In this document: positions 1 through 11,988 of the stretch, one piece after another
Layout of the letters: every line of letters starts with the position of its first letter
How positions within the stretch are numbered: the stretch's first letter is position 1
From: Elymus sibiricus
Taxonomy: Eukaryota; Streptophyta; Magnoliopsida; Poales; Poaceae
Reading direction: 5' to 3'
NCBI GenBank assembly: GCA_039707655.1
Contig: CM077670.1
Span: forward strand, 142,828,001 to 142,892,000
DNA length: 64,000 nucleotides
Made by a program: the position numbers and the translations under genes
The notes under the pieces: generated by a model
The model's database searches: none
Told to the model about the DNA's origin: nothing
What the model saw: only the letters and a program-made list of their open reading frames with translations

Positions 1-1
1 G

Positions 2-151
2 AAGGACACCTACGAGCTGCTTTTTGGTGATCCAGATGGCAGCCAGGCCGAGACGTTTCACAGGGTGGGTGACTCGAGTGGCGGAGCATATGCAGACACC
101 GGTGCTATGAAGGAGCTGGAGCAACCCGGCACCGGAGACTCCTCCGCCTAG
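2..151 (+). CDS. C-terminal end of an antisense ORF of the Tat-like element (partial)
   Basis: An open frame enters from the left edge and ends at TAG 149-151, giving 49 residues that start KDTYELLFGDPDG and end GTGDSSA. It runs opposite to the gag-protease remnant. Tat/Grande-type elements often carry an extra antisense ORF between pol and the 3' LTR, and position and orientation fit that. I do not recognise a domain. The start and most of the protein lie outside the window, so whether it is intact cannot be judged. Confidence 0.35.
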   Translation, partial: KDTYELLFGDPDGSQAETFHRVGDSSGGAYADTGAMKELEQPGTGDSSA

Positions 152-1309
152 AGGGTCATTTTCTGCACTTCCTTGTTGGCTCTGAGTAGTTGTAATTAGA
201 TACCTCGCAATTCCACCCACTGGGGTGTATTTTAAACATGAAGAGTCTCGGCCGTGGGCCCTTTGTGATGCATGCTTATGTACATGTTCTGCTTGTGCAT
301 GACTTTTGCCGGTTGGCGGCTCGCCCTTGCTTTTTCCTTCGACCTTCCTCCTGTGCCCCTTCCTTTTTGACCTTCTCCTCGTCAGCCGGACAGCCGGAAG
401 CCGGTCTGTAGCTGGGTCGAGGAGTCGGCTTCGAAAAAAGGGTGCACAATACTTAGGCTCTTAGGACGTGAGCGCAAGCGAACCTCCCGCTGATCCGGCC
501 GGCTGCAGGCGGCAGAGCCGGCTGGAACGCGGCCGGCCGGTGCGGCGGCAAGTGTAAGTGGGGGCCGGTTTGACCGAGCCGGCTGTTCTTCCTTAGCCAT
601 TTTTCCACGTGAGAGCGATTTCGGCACTTGACTCTTGCCAGCCGGACAGCCGGGTGCCGGTCTGTGGCTTTGTGGCGCAGAGAAGGCTTTAGGCGGCGCG
701 CACACTATACTGCTGGTTGCGAAGGGCGGGACGCGGGCTAGCCGGTGAGCCCTCGAGCCCCTGAGCCAGACGCGCCGACCCGGCGGGAGGGGGGCAAAAA
801 TGCAGATAAAGTGCTCCAGAGACAAGAAACTTTGATAAAAGTAAAAGGGGTAGCCCCCGAGTATAACTCGGGTACCTGTTGCATTCATTAAGGGCCAAAA
901 GTGGCGACACACTCATACCAAAAGGGGCGATACACACATACACCAATCTTGTCTTACCTGCTTGACGTGGGACTTCCTAGGCCGGAAACAGCAGCCCATG
1001 GGACCGGGCGGCTGCTCCCCCGCCGGCGACGACCGTTGTCGACCCGGCCGGGACGGAGACGGGGTTCCAGCTCTCACCCGTTGAAGACGTTGCAGGTGAC
1101 GCCATGCTAAGCGTCGCTATCGTGGGAGGTCCCTTCCCCGGGGGGAAGGTGTAGACCGACCAGCTGGGCCCTGGGCCGAACTACTGCTGAAGGAGATGCT
1201 GGTATCCGACCGCGGCATTGGTCAGTCCAAAGGGCCTGAAAACACCGGGGTAGCCTTCGAGGAGGGCGCCTGGCGCCCCGGCCTGCCTGTCGGGGCTCAC
1301 CGCGGAACC
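152..1309. other. non-coding spacer between antisense ORF and pol remnant
   Basis: GC-rich spacer of the Tat-like element. It holds two related stretches around 385-410 and 640-670, both with the words gccggacagccgg and gccggtctgt, suggesting a degenerate internal duplication. A long minus-strand frame at 382-912 has low-complexity composition and no recognisable motif, so I do not call it a gene. A possible trace of RT lies near 1192-1263. Confidence 0.4.
1192..1263 (-). pseudogene. possible reverse transcriptase remnant (PFGLTNA block)
   Basis: The minus strand reads ...YPGVFRPFGLTNAAVGYQ... in one frame. PFGLTNA followed by a residue pattern ending in YQ matches the conserved RT block of Ty3/gypsy pol (typical form MPFGLxNAxxTFQ or xATYQ). 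The surroundings do not continue as RT: the catalytic YxDD block and the rest of the domain are missing. If real, it is all that survives of RT after an internal deletion. It could also be spacer resembling the motif by chance. Confidence 0.3.
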
Positions 1310-4300
1310 CTAGGGAAGAGGACGGCCGTTCGGGGGAGGGTGCGCGGACGGGCCCGCCGGCTCTGGCACATCCTTCCTGGAGTGGGGGAGCCGAGGCTTC
1401 GGCTTGGAACGGCCTCCTCCTCCTAGCGCCATCATGTGTTCGGACCGCCTACAGGAGATCTGGTCCGACCTGACCCGCAGCCGGCCCTTGCGCTGCGGCT
1501 TGGGCCATGCCGACGGCGTTTCCGTGGGTCGGGAGCCGATCCCGAGCATGCTCATGTGGGCGCAGAGCTCCGCGATGCCATCATCGCTGTCGTAGGAGTG
1601 CACAGAGCTGACGAGGTGGTTGACGTGAGCGTCTTGTTGGCTCAGCCCCTCTACGGCCGGCGCCGCCTGCGGTGCTCCTTTGGGCGACCGGGTCTGCACG
1701 CTCGGCTGCTCGCGGGACAGGGCCAGGAGCCGGTCGAATTGGCGCTTTTCCTCCACGATGACCAGGGACTCGGCCAGCTTGGAGCCGGTGTCCGCGCACT
1801 CGGCGGACTTCTTGAAGTCCTCGGCTATGGTGATGATGCCCCTGGGGCCCGGCATCTTCATCTTCAGGTAAGCATAGTGGGGTACCGCCATGAATTTGGC
1901 CAACACGGGCTGGCCCAGGAGCGCGTGCTAAGGACAGCTCAGGTCAACCACCTCGAACCAGATCGGCTCGCGGCGGAAATTGCGTGCGTCGTCGAACAGC
2001 ACATCCAGCTGGACTTTCCCGATCGGGGAGCAGGATAGGCCGGGTACAATGCCATGGAAAGTGGTCCTGCTGGGCTGCAGATGCTTCTCCTTGAGGCCTA
2101 GCTTGAGCATGGTGTCGCGGTAGAGGATGTTGATGCTGCTACCACCGTCGATGAGCACCCTCATGAAATGGCAGGTGCGCTTCTCGGACACAAAGGTGGG
2201 GTCGAGGACAAGGGCGTAGCCGCCCGGCGTGGGCATCAGGGCCGGATGATCCTCCCGGCTCCGGATGATTGGCCTCATAGACCATTGCATGTACCGGGGA
2301 GCGGCCGGGACGACGGCATTCACCTCGCGGGCTTGCTTGCGGAGACTGTGCTAGTCATCCGGCTGGCTAGTGAAGACGGCGTAGGACGTGTCCGGGCAGG
2401 GGTAGTCGTCACGAAGCCGGCCGGCGGAGGCGGCGGAGGAGGGGCGGTGCCTTCACCCCGCGCCAAGCGTTGCGTCCAACTGCAGTTCCGGGTCGTGTGT
2501 CCGGACGGCTTTACTCCGCTGTGATGTTTGCAAGGGGCGTCGAGCATTTGCTCGAAGGTCAGCTTGGGCTGCCAAGCGCCCTTGCCGGCTGCCGACGCCT
2601 GCTGCCAGCTTGCTCAGCAGGCGGCTCCTCCTCGACGGTTGCTACCTGCCGGCTGCCATAACGGGCGTCCGGCTACTCGTTCTTGCACTTGTTGTTGGCA
2701 TTGCTGTTCTGCTGGCGCTGGTTTGTGTCACCAGCCGGCTTCGGGGTGGCCAGCTGGACCGGGACCGGCTTGCCATCTGCGTCGACCGTGATCTTTACAC
2801 GCATTGCGGAGTCGGCCGTGGCGTACTTGTCCGCCACCACCATGAGCTCTGCCAAGGTGTCCGACTCATCACACATCAGGTGGTGCTTGAGTAGGGTGCC
2901 ATCTTGGCACCCGGCGACGAAGTACCGGACGGCTTGCACTTCGTGAACCCCTTCGTAGGAGTTGCGCAGCTCGGTCCATCGCGTGAGGAAGTCGCGGAGA
3001 GGCTCGTCCGGGCCCTGAACGCACATGGAGAGTTGGCGAGGCTGTGCCGGACGCTTGTACGTGCTGGTGAAGTTGTGCACGAACGCATCCTCGAAGTCCA
3101 ACCAGGAGTTGACGCTGCCAGCCCTCAGGCTGTTAAGCCATGTCCGGGACGAGCAGAGCTGCATGAGGGGGAGGTAGCGGACCGCCACGCGCCTGTTGGC
3201 GCCGGCTATGCCGACAGCCATGGTGTAGTCAGTTAGTCAGTCTTCTGGCTTGGTGATGCCGATGTACTTGGGGGTGTCGCATGGGAGCATGAAGCCCTTG
3301 GGGAAAGGATCCTCACGGATCCGCAGACCGAAGCACGTCGGCCCGATCGAGCACTCCTCCTCCAGTGCGAGTGAGTGGGCTAGCTGGTCGATGCGACGGC
3401 GGGCGTAGTTCTCGTCGGGGATGTCACGGGGACAGAGCCGATCGGCCATGTGGCCGCGGCTGGCCTGACCGACCGACCCCTGGCGCCCCTGCCGCGCGGG
3501 CGGAGGCTGAGGGGCCTGCTGCGGGCGCGCTGGGTCGGCAAGTTCCACGTTCCGGCTTGTGACGGCCGGGGCATCCTGCCGGCGCCGGCCCACCCTACCG
3601 CTGCGGGATCGCCCGCCGTTGCTAGCCGCAGGCGGGGAGGAGGCTTGCATGGTGATCTGGGGGCGGTCGTTCCGCCGCGGGTCGGCGTCTTGTCGCGGGG
3701 GGTCCGAGCCGGATTGTGCCGGCTCAAACTGGTCCCGCTGCTAGTTGGCGGCAGCAACAAGATCATGAATGCGCCGCTATTGCTCCAACAGAGCTTTGCC
3801 CTCCAAGTGCTTGAGCTCGGCGGCAGCTGCCTGTGCCGCCCTCATGTTCTAGTCGGGGGTGGCATAGACCGGTCGGTTGGCGCCGAAGAGTTCGCCGATG
3901 ACGGCGCTGCGTTACCGGACCTTCCTGCGCTGGCTGGGCTCGACGCCAGGAGGCGTGAGGCCGTAGGCGGTGTTGCGCTCGCACTGCGCGGACTCGAGCC
4001 GGCACTGCGCGTTGACCAACTTGTTGGCCTCGGTGAAAAGGCGCTTGCGGGAAGCTTCAAGCTCGGCCGCAGCCGCTGCCGTGTCGGCGCCCGGCGCGAT
4101 GGGGGTTCGCAGACTCTGCAGCGTAGCCAGCAACGGGTCGGACTAGCCTGCGCCAGCCGCATTCACGGTGGCCACCTCGGTAGAGCGCCTGACACGGCCG
4201 GTGGTGGTGCTGGACCCGGTCGCAAGCACCTCCACGCGGACGCAGAGGTCGTCAAGGCCGCTGGTGATGCAGCTGCCGCCGGTCGGCAGTGGGTCGGAGA

Positions 4301-4544
4301 AGGTGAGCACCCCGCCAGGGTACTCATCAGGAACGAGCGCGACGACGACGCATAGCTCGCCGAAGGGGATGACGGAGCCGCCGGCGAGGAGGGTTGCGCC
4401 TGGTGCCGTGCCGGAGCCGGTGCACTCAACCGCGCCAAGCGAGCTGATCAAGCCGTGCACGATGCGCTCGCCGGTGGGAGTGAAGGATCTTGTCCGGAAT
4501 GAAACTCCGGCCGATGCCGCGGACTGCACCACGGTGGGCGCCAA
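1310..4544 (-). pseudogene. gag-protease polyprotein remnant of the Tat-like element
   Basis: From 4544 downward the minus strand encodes a variable N-terminal gag region, then (3650-2673) the capsid-like gag core with ARxWLNSL, WLDFEDAF, LRDFLTRWTEL and DGTLLKH, typical of RIRE2/Tat gag. A zinc-binding-like CKHH...H..RNC motif lies at 2547-2490. The aspartic protease (2323-1928) has its active-site block as LIDGGSSINILY. A linker (1906-1310) beginning LAKFMAVPHYAY follows. It is broken repeatedly. There are in-frame stops at about 4143, at 3237-3239 (between KPED and LTDYTMAV) and at 1928-1930. Frame changes occur around 4000-3650, 2673-2547 and 2323. It would supply capsid and protease in a live element; here it is dead. 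Orientation and class are secure, family less so. Confidence 0.82.
4529..4543 (-). other. primer-binding-site-like stretch of the Tat-like element
   Basis: Immediately inside the LTR the minus strand reads TGGCGCCCACCGTGG, seven bases from the proposed LTR end. It begins TGG, as primer sites complementary to a tRNA 3' CCA do, and sits where a PBS must be. I cannot name the tRNA with confidence. Confidence 0.45.
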
Positions 4545-4550
4545 CTATCG

Positions 4551-5469
4551 TGGTGTGCTCACGGCAGATGCCATGGGTAGGCTAATCAAACGTCGTTGGG
4601 GCCGGAGGACGTCGGAGGGTTCCGGAGGCGAGAATGGGGACAAGCGATGGACGACACACGATGTACCCAGGTTCGGGGCCCTCCGGGGGAGGTAACACCG
4701 CTAGTCCAGCAAACTCAACTAGATGGATCACTAGACGAGCTACAATGGCGCTCCTTGAGCTGTGAGGGTGGAGGAGGAAGGAGGACTAGCTCTCTTCTCC
4801 TGGTCTAATGGTGGGATGCTTCGCGTGGGGATCAAGAACTCATGGTTTCGGCCCTCTGCATGGAGGGCTCCCTGGGGGTCTTATTGGCCGACTCCCCAGG
4901 GTTACAATGGTAATCTACTAGGGTGCGGGGCCCGGTTGTCATCGCCTCATGCCGGAGAGTGGGACCCGCCGGCTGCTGGGTCCCGCCGGCCGTCCGGCAC
5001 TGCAGCACGTCTTGGCTTGCGTCATGGAGCGGCGGGCACTGTTCAGCTACAGTGCTACGCCGGGTCGCCGCCGCCAACCCCGGGCCGTGGTTTTAGGGCA
5101 TACTGTCGCCATGCTGGCCCGGTCTCCGGGGCGGCGCGCACTGTAGCCACGCTCGCCCGGTCTACGGGGCGGCGGGCACTGTAGCCACACTGTCTCCGTC
5201 GTCGGGGGCTATCTTGTCATCTGGCCGGCTAGAGCTGATGCCAGCACGGGCGTCCAATGCCGGGTCGAGCTTCATTGCTACGCCTGGCTAGGTCAGGGGC
5301 CTTCAGGCCGGCTGGTGAGCGGGCTGGGTCGAGCTTCATCGTAATGCCAGGCTGGCCCTGGGCCTCCAGGCCGGCTGGAAAGTGGGCCGGGTTAAGGGGT
5401 GCTGGCCGCCCCATTGTTTTGAAAAAGGTGAAGTGTTGATGAGCCTACCCGGGGGTTATCCCCCCGACA
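4551..5469 (-). repeat. 5' LTR of the Tat-like element
   Basis: 919 bp, read on minus from TGTCGGGGGGATAACCCCC (5469 downward) to ...GAGCACACCA (4551). The TG...CA ends, GC-rich body and adjoining primer-like site support an LTR. The body has several short repeats around cggggcggcg(c/g)gcactgtag (5125-5185) and gccggctgg (5300-5390). The partner LTR is outside the window, so the boundaries are inferred from ends and context. Confidence 0.6.
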
Positions 5470-6509
5470 ACCTTGCTGCCCTTCCGATGATGTGTGAGTA
5501 GTTTACCACAGACCTACGGGTCCAAAGCTAGTAGCTAGATGGCTTCCTCTCTCTCTTCGATCTTCAATACCATGTTCTCCTCGATGTTCTTGGAGTTCTA
5601 TCCAATTTAATCTTCTTTTGCGGTGTGTTTGTTGGGATCCGATGAATTGTGAGTTTATGATGAGATTATTCATGAGAAATATTTGAGTCTTCTCTGAACT
5701 CTTTTATGCATGATTGTTATAGCTTTGTATTTCTCTCTGATCTATCGATTTGGTTTGGCCAACTACATTGTTTTATCTTGCAATGGGAGAGGTGCTTTGT
5801 GATGGGTCCAATCTTGCGGTGCTCAATCCCAGTGACAGAAAGAGACATGACACATATTTGTATTGTTGCCATTAAGGATAAACAGTAGGGTTTAATCATA
5901 TTGCTTGAGTTTACTTTGTCTACATCATGTCATCTTGCTTAAGGCGTTACTCTGTTTCATACTTAATACCCTGGATGCATGCTGGATAGCGGTCGATGGG
6001 TGGAGTAATAGTAGTAGATGCAGGTAGGAGTCTGTTTACTTGTCTCGGACGTGATGCCTATATAGATGATCATTGCCATGAATCCGTCATAATTATTTGC
6101 TTTTCTATCAATTGCCCAACAGTAATTTGTTTACCCACCGTATCCTATGTGTTCGAGAGAGAAGCCTCTAGTGAAAACTATGGCCCCCGGGTCTACTTTA
6201 AATATAAAAAGAAAACTAAAAATACCTTGCTGCAATTTATTTACTTTTATTTTATTTAGTATTTTACTTTATCTATCTATCACTATCATAATTAATCCTT
6301 GCAAATAACCGCTAAGAGGACTGACAACCCTCTTATTTGCGTTGGGTGCAAGTGTTTGCTTTTGTGTGTGTAGGTGCCGCTAAAGGATTTTGACTGGTTC
6401 TCCTACTAGATTGATAACCTTGGTTCTTAACTGAGGGAAATACTTATCTCTACTATACTGCATCATCCCCTCCTCTTCGGGGAAATCCCAACGCAGTCTA
6501 CAAGTAGCA
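5470..6509 (+). repeat. 5' LTR (3' two thirds) of the Athila-like element
   Basis: Aligns with the 3' LTR from its position near 10950 to its end; for example gatgatgtgtgagtagttta occurs in both, and both end caagtagca. The first ~500 bases are absent where the Tat-like LTR abuts. Differences from the 3' LTR are mostly scattered substitutions. Confidence 0.8.
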
Positions 6510-6520
6510 GGAAGATTTTC

Positions 6521-6540
6521 TGGTGGCGTTGCCGGGGAGA
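6521..6540 (+). other. decayed primer binding site (tRNA-Asp type)
   Basis: tggtggcgttgccgggga lies 11 bases after the LTR end. Compared with the perfect tRNA-Asp complement at 44685-44702 it carries two substitutions within the first seven bases, which would weaken priming. Confidence 0.7.
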
Positions 6541-6756
6541 CATCACCAAAATCTATCAAGTACCTTCACATAAACTATCATCCACTTGCATTTGTTTTAT
6601 TTGCCTTCTATTTGCATTTGCCTCTCATTTTCATCTCCCGCACTTGTTAATCTATTTTACAAAAACACAAAAATATTTTTATTTGCCCGTTTGTTTGCTT
6701 GTGTTGCCATGTTCTTCCTATTTGCTCGCATCTTTGCTTGCTAAAAAACTATTAAT

Positions 6757-7555
6757 ATGGATCCTAATCCACTTGCTAATCTTTTCAAAAAAATCCAATT
6801 ATGATGAACCAATTACTAGTGAGTTGAGTGCTCTAGATTATCTTTATGAAGTTTTGCTTGAAAATCCTGAATCTGAAAATTGTTATGAAGAGTTAAAAGA
6901 AGAAATTTATAAACTGATTCATGATAGCTCTTTGAATGAAAAGCATGATTGCAATGATTTTATTATAAATTCTATTAATGTAAATTGTATTAATTATATG
7001 CAAAACTACAAGCTTGGGGATGATGATTTTGTTACGTCCACTACTCATTGTAATGATCATGATTGGGGTGATGCTTCTTATGATCTTGAAAATTTATTTA
7101 AGCCTCATGATGAATATGTTATTGATAATAATGTTTGCAATAATATTAAAAGTGGGTTTGGAAGAGTGTCAACTTTAGGTAATAATGATCCCACTACTTT
7201 GGAGAATTATCAATGTTATGAATTTTATGATAAAAGTGGGTTTGGAGAGGTCATGACTTTAGTTGATGTTAATCCCACTATCTTGGAAGATTATAAAACT
7301 TTTATGCATGTGGATCATGAAGAGAATATTTTATATGATAACTATATTGTTGAATTTGATTATGATCCTACATGTAATTATTATGAGAGCAGCAAATATG
7401 GTTATAGAAATTTTCATGTCACTAAATTACCTCTATTTGTGTTGAAATTTTTAATGCTTCATTCTTCTTATTTGCATATGCTAGATATTGCTTGTCTTGA
7501 TAATTTCTTTTCCTATAAAATGCCTATGCTCACATGTTTCTCACATGTTTTATGA
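6757..7555 (+). pseudogene. non-autonomous Athila-like ORF, frameshifted near its start
   Basis: A start codon at 6757 opens MDPNPLANLFKK, the expected kind of Athila gag start, but that frame stops after 15 codons. The long frame, open to 7555, joins it if one base is skipped in the 7-A run just after ctttt (about 6785-6791). It is acidic and Asn/Tyr/Asp-rich, with LGDDDF, CNDHDWGDASYDLENLFKPH and two KSGFG repeats. I know no catalytic function; this ORF type is carried by non-autonomous Triticeae Athila-like elements in place of gag-pol. It lacks zinc knuckles and protease. The extra A could be a true mutation or a homopolymer sequencing error, so coding status is uncertain. Confidence 0.6.
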
Positions 7556-10440
7556 TGCTCTCTTTGCGTTTCAATTCTTGTCTTTTATGTGAGAATCATT
7601 AAAATCTCAAAGCCTATCTTAATGGCTATAAAGAAAGACCTTGTTGGGAGGCAACCCAATGAATAAAATAATTTTTTTTTACCTTCTGTTTTTGTGTGTT
7701 TACACAATTATAGCCTCTGTTATGATTGTGTTATTATCTTTTAATTAGTGTGTGTGCCAAGTAATGCCTTTGGGATGATTTGGAAGATAGTATGATTGAT
7801 GCTGTTGGAAAACAGAAACTTTTGCTTCCGGTGCTGGAATTTTTCTTTTTTGCTGGAGCGTGATAAAATTCTAATTTTTTTACACAGTATTGATATATGA
7901 ATTCTCCACTTTTTCCTAAGTTTTCAGAATTTTTTGAGTTACATAAATATATCTTTTAAATAGATCTTTACAGTCTGTTCTGTTGATGACAGATTCTGTT
8001 TTTGTTGCATAGTTTGCTTATTCTGATGAATCTATGGATCGTATCGGGGGGTATGAGTCATGGAGAAGTTGGAGTACAGTAACATTATGCCAATATTAAA
8101 TATGAATCAATTTACAACAGTACCTAAAGTTTAAGATTTGTTTGTTATACTAACGGATCTCGCAAGGTTTCTGTTGAGTTTTGTGTGCTGAAGTTTTCAA
8201 GTTTTGGGTGAGACTACGATGGATAAAGGAATAAGGAGTGGCAAGAGCCTAATCTTGGGGATGCCCAAGGGACCCCAAGGTAATATTCAAGGAATACTCA
8301 AGCGTCTAAGCTTGGGGATGCCCCGGAAGGCATCCCCTCTTTCGTCTACAATCTATCGGTAACTCACTTGGAGGTATATTTTTATTCATCACATGATATG
8401 TGTTTTACTTGGAGCGTCTTGTGATATAGTTTGTTTGCTTTTCAGTTTGTCACAATCATCTTTGCTGAACACACCTTTTTGAGAGGGACACACATTATTC
8501 GTGATTTGTTAGAATACTATATATGCTTCACTTATATCTTTTGAGCTAGACAGTTGCTCTAGTGCTTCACTTATATCTTTTAGAGCACAGCGGTGGTTAT
8601 ATTTTAAAGAAATAGTTGCACTCTCTTGCTTCAATTATATCTTTTTGAGAGTCTAATGAATAGTAATGGTAATATGCATGGGTTATGAATTTGGTCCTAA
8701 TATGATAGGTATTCAAGAGGGATATAATAAAAACTTTCATGTAGATCACTGGATATGATAAGTTTGATTCCTTGCAATAGTTTTGCGATATTAAGATGGC
8801 AATATGTGGGAGGTGCTAGTAGATAATTGTGGTTTAGTAAAAATATTGGTGTTAAGGTTTGTAATTCCCGAAGCATGCACGTATGATCTGTCGTTATGCT
8901 AAGAAGTTGGAGCATGATTTATTATTGATTGTCTACCTTATGAGTGGCGGTCGGGGACGAGCGATGGTCTTTTCCTACCAATCTATCCCCCTAGGGGCAT
9001 GTGTAGTAGTACTTTGCTTCGAGGGCTAATAAACTTTTGCAATAAGTATGTGAGTTCTTTATGACTAATGTGAGTCCATGGATTATATGCACTCTCACCT
9101 TTCCGCAATTTGCTAGCCTCTTCGGTACCGTGCATTGCCCTTTCTCACATCGAGAGTCGGTGCAAACTACGCCGATGCATCCAAACCCCATGATATGATA
9201 CGCTCTATCACACATAAGCCTCCTTATATCTTCCTCAAAACAGCCACCATACCTACCTATCATGGCATTTCCATAGCCATTCCGAGATATATTGCCATGC
9301 AACTTCCACCGTTCCGTTTTTATGACACACATCATCATTGTCATATTGCTTTGCATGATCATATAGCTGACATAGTATTTGTGGCTCAGCCACCATTCAT
9401 CATTTTTTTATACATGTTACGCTAGTATCATTGCATATCCTGGTACAACGCCAGAGGCATTCATATAGAGTCATATTTTTGTTCTAGTTTCGAGTTGTAA
9501 TTTTATTGAGTTGTAAGTAAATAGAAGTATGATGATTATCATTATTAGAGCATTGTCCCAGTGAGGAAATAAAAAAAAGAGGCCAAAAAGAGCCGACGAA
9601 AAAAAAAACAAGAAAGAAAAAAATATATAAAAAAATAATGAGAGAAAAAGAGAGAAGGGCAGTGTTACTATCCTTTTCCATACTTGTGCTTCAAAGTAGC
9701 ACCATGTTTTTCATATAGAGAGGCTCCTATTTTTTCACCTTCATATACTAGTAGGAATTTTTCATTATAGAACTTGGCTTTGTATATTCTGATGGTGGGC
9801 TTCCTCAAATACCCGAGGTCTTCATGAGCAAGCAAGTTGGATGCACACCCACTTAGTTTTCATGTTGAGCTTTCATACACTTATAGCTCTTAGTGCATCT
9901 GTTGCATGGCAATCCCTACTCCTTGCATTAACATCAATTGATGGGCATCTCCATAGCCCGTTGATTAGCCGCATTGATGTGAGACTATCTTCTTATTTTT
10001 GACTTCCCCTTATTAATCTCTACCACCACACTCTATTCCACCCATAGTGCTATATCCATGGCTTGCGCTCATGTATTGCGTGGGGGTTGAAAAATCTGAA
10101 GCACGTTAAAAAGTATGAACCAATTGCTCGGCTTGTCATCGGGGTAGTGCATGATAAATACTTCGTGTTAAGAAGATGGAGCATGACAGGATTATATGAT
10201 TTTGTAGGGATAACTTTCTTTAGCATTTTTATTTTGAAAGACATGATAGTTTATTAGTATGCCTGAGTATTGATGTCTTTATATCAAACTATAGATTATT
10301 TCTTTGAATCATTCGGATCTTATTATTCATACCGTAAAGAGATTACATGATGAACCATGTTCGGTAGCATTCCACATCAAAAATTCTGTTTTTATCATTT
10401 ACCTACTCGAGGACGAGCAGGAATTAAGCTTGGGGATGCT
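7556..10440 (+). other. non-coding interior of the Athila-like element
   Basis: About 2.9 kb, AT-rich, with no supported gene. It holds a second polypurine-like block (agcttggggatgcc, near 8250-8330, twice), a local duplication of cttcacttatatctttt near 8525-8585, a run of purines and A-tracts at 9565-9650, and short frames without motifs. It ends in the polypurine-like tract before the 3' LTR. Long 3' non-coding interiors are usual in this group. Confidence 0.6.
10426..10440 (+). other. polypurine-like tract before the 3' LTR
   Basis: aagcttggggatgct directly precedes the LTR, matching the aagcttggggga-type tract next to other LTRs here (minus strand at 41197-41212 and 63748-63763). It would prime plus-strand DNA synthesis. 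It has decayed slightly. Confidence 0.5.
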
Positions 10441-11988
10441 TGGTGCGTCTCCAACGTATGTATAATTTTTTATTGTTCCATGCTATTATAGTATCAATCT
10501 TGGATGTTTTTATATGCAATTATATATCATTTTTTGGGACTAACCTATTAACCTAGTGCCTAGTGCCAGTTGCTGTTTTCAGCTTGTTTTTTGTTTTTCA
10601 GGAAATCAGGACCAACCGAAGTCCAAATGCCACGAAACTTTTTGGAAATTTCTTTCTGGACAAAAGAGACCCTAGAGACATGGAGAGGATGCCAGAAGGT
10701 TCACGAAGCCTCCACAAGGCAATAGGGTGCGGCCCAAGGGGGCGCGCCCTGATGCCTTGTGGGGCCCTCATGGCTCCATTTGACCTAATTCCACTTCTAT
10801 AAATTCTCAAATATTCGGAAACCAAAAGAGAGCCACGCCGAATAACTTTTACGCCTCCACAAGCCTCTGTTCTTCCGCGATGCCATCTGGAGGCCTTTTT
10901 CGGTACTCTGCCGGAGGGGTAATCGATCACGCAGGGCTTCTACATCAACCTTGCTGCCCTTCCGATGATGTGTGAGTAGTTTACCACAGACCTACAGGTC
11001 CATAGCTAGTAGCTGGATGGCTTCCTCTCTCTCTTTGATCTTCAATACCATGTTCTCCTCGATGTTCTTAGAGATCTATCCAATGTAATCATCTTTTGCG
11101 GTGTGTTTGTTGGGATCCGATGAATTGTGAGTTTATGATCAGATTATTCATGAGAAATATTTCAGTCTTCTCTGAACTCTTTTTTGCATGATTGTTATAG
11201 CTTTGTATTTCTCTCCGATCTATCGATTTGGTTTGGCCAACTAGATTGGTTTATCTTGCAATGGGAGAGGTGCTTTGTGATGGGTTCAATCTTGCGGTGC
11301 TCAATCCCAGTGATAGAAAGGGACATGACATGTATTTGTATTGTTGCTATTAAGGATAAAAAGATGGAGTTTAATCATATTGCTTGAGTTTACTCTGTCT
11401 ACATCATGTCATCTTGCTTAAGGCGTTACTCTGTTTCATACTTAATACCCTAGATGCATGCTGGATAGCAGTCGATGGGTGGAGTAATAGTAGTAGATGC
11501 AGGCTGGAGTCGGTCAACTTATCTCAGACATGATGCCTATATACATGATCATTGCCATGAATCCGTCATAATTATTTGCTTTTCTATCAATTGCCAAACA
11601 GTAATTTGTTTACCCACCGTATGCTATTTTGTCGAGAGAGAAGCCTCTAGTGAAAACTATGGCCCCCAGCTCTACTTTAAATATAAAAAGAAAACTAAAA
11701 ATACCTTGCTGCTATTTATTTACTTTTATTTTATTTAGTATTTTACTTTATCTATCTATCACTATCAGAATTAATCCTTGCAAATAACCGCTAAGAGGAT
11801 TGACAACCCTCTTATTTGCGTTGGGTGCAAGTGTTCGCTTTTGTGTGTGTAGGTGCTGCTAAAGGATTTTGACTGGTTCTCCTACTGGATTGATAACCTT
11901 GGTTCTTAACTGAGGGAAATACTTATCTCTACTATAATGCATCATCCCTTCCTCTTCGGGGAAATCCCAACGCAATCTACAAGTAGCA
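10441..11988 (+). repeat. 3' LTR of the Athila-like element
   Basis: 1548 bp. Starts tggtgcgtctccaacg, two transitions away from the TTGATACGTCTCC start of relatives, and ends caagtagca like the copies at 6509 and 44673. A TATA-like tataaattctc lies near 10798-10808, the expected promoter area. The downstream target duplication cannot be checked because an inverted LTR fragment begins at once. Confidence 0.8.

Larger units (their letters stand above)
1..5469 (-). mobile_element. Tat-like Ty3/gypsy retrotransposon, decayed, 5' part
   Basis: A minus-strand LTR retrotransposon entering from the left edge. Read right to left it shows an LTR (4551-5469), a primer-site-like stretch, gag, a CCHC-like gag motif, aspartic protease, a protease-RT linker, a possible trace of RT, a spacer, and the end of an ORF on the opposite strand. 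That order, with an antisense ORF facing gag-pol, is the layout known from Tat/Grande/RIRE2-type elements. RT, RNase H and integrase are essentially missing, so it is a non-autonomous deletion derivative. Its right end falls inside an Athila-like LTR, so it is probably nested there; the partner LTR and target duplication lie off the window. The exact family is not certain. Confidence 0.7.
5470..11988 (+). mobile_element. Athila-like (Sabrina/Fatima type) non-autonomous retrotransposon
   Basis: Plus-strand element with a 5' LTR cut at its left side (5470-6509), a decayed tRNA-Asp-like primer site, one ORF, about 2.9 kb of non-coding interior, a polypurine-like tract and a 3' LTR (10441-11988). 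The two LTRs are clearly homologous over about 1 kb but differ at several percent of sites, so this is not a recent insertion. No protease, RT, RNase H or integrase is present; it would depend on a related autonomous Athila-like element. The missing left part of the 5' LTR is explained by insertion of the Tat-like element. The family name is a recollection. Confidence 0.8.

Noticed and set aside
382..912. 176-codon minus frame left of the pol remnant
   Set aside because: No gag-pol motif and no family resemblance; lies in the spacer typical of Tat-like elements.
1436..2038. 200-codon plus-strand frame opposite the Tat-like protease region
   Set aside because: It is the reverse of the protease and linker coding region, which has clear motifs on minus; GC-rich third positions keep the other strand open.
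3450..4355. 301-codon plus-strand frame opposite gag
   Set aside because: Longest frame in the area, but without motifs and antisense to gag; a composition effect of GC-rich DNA.
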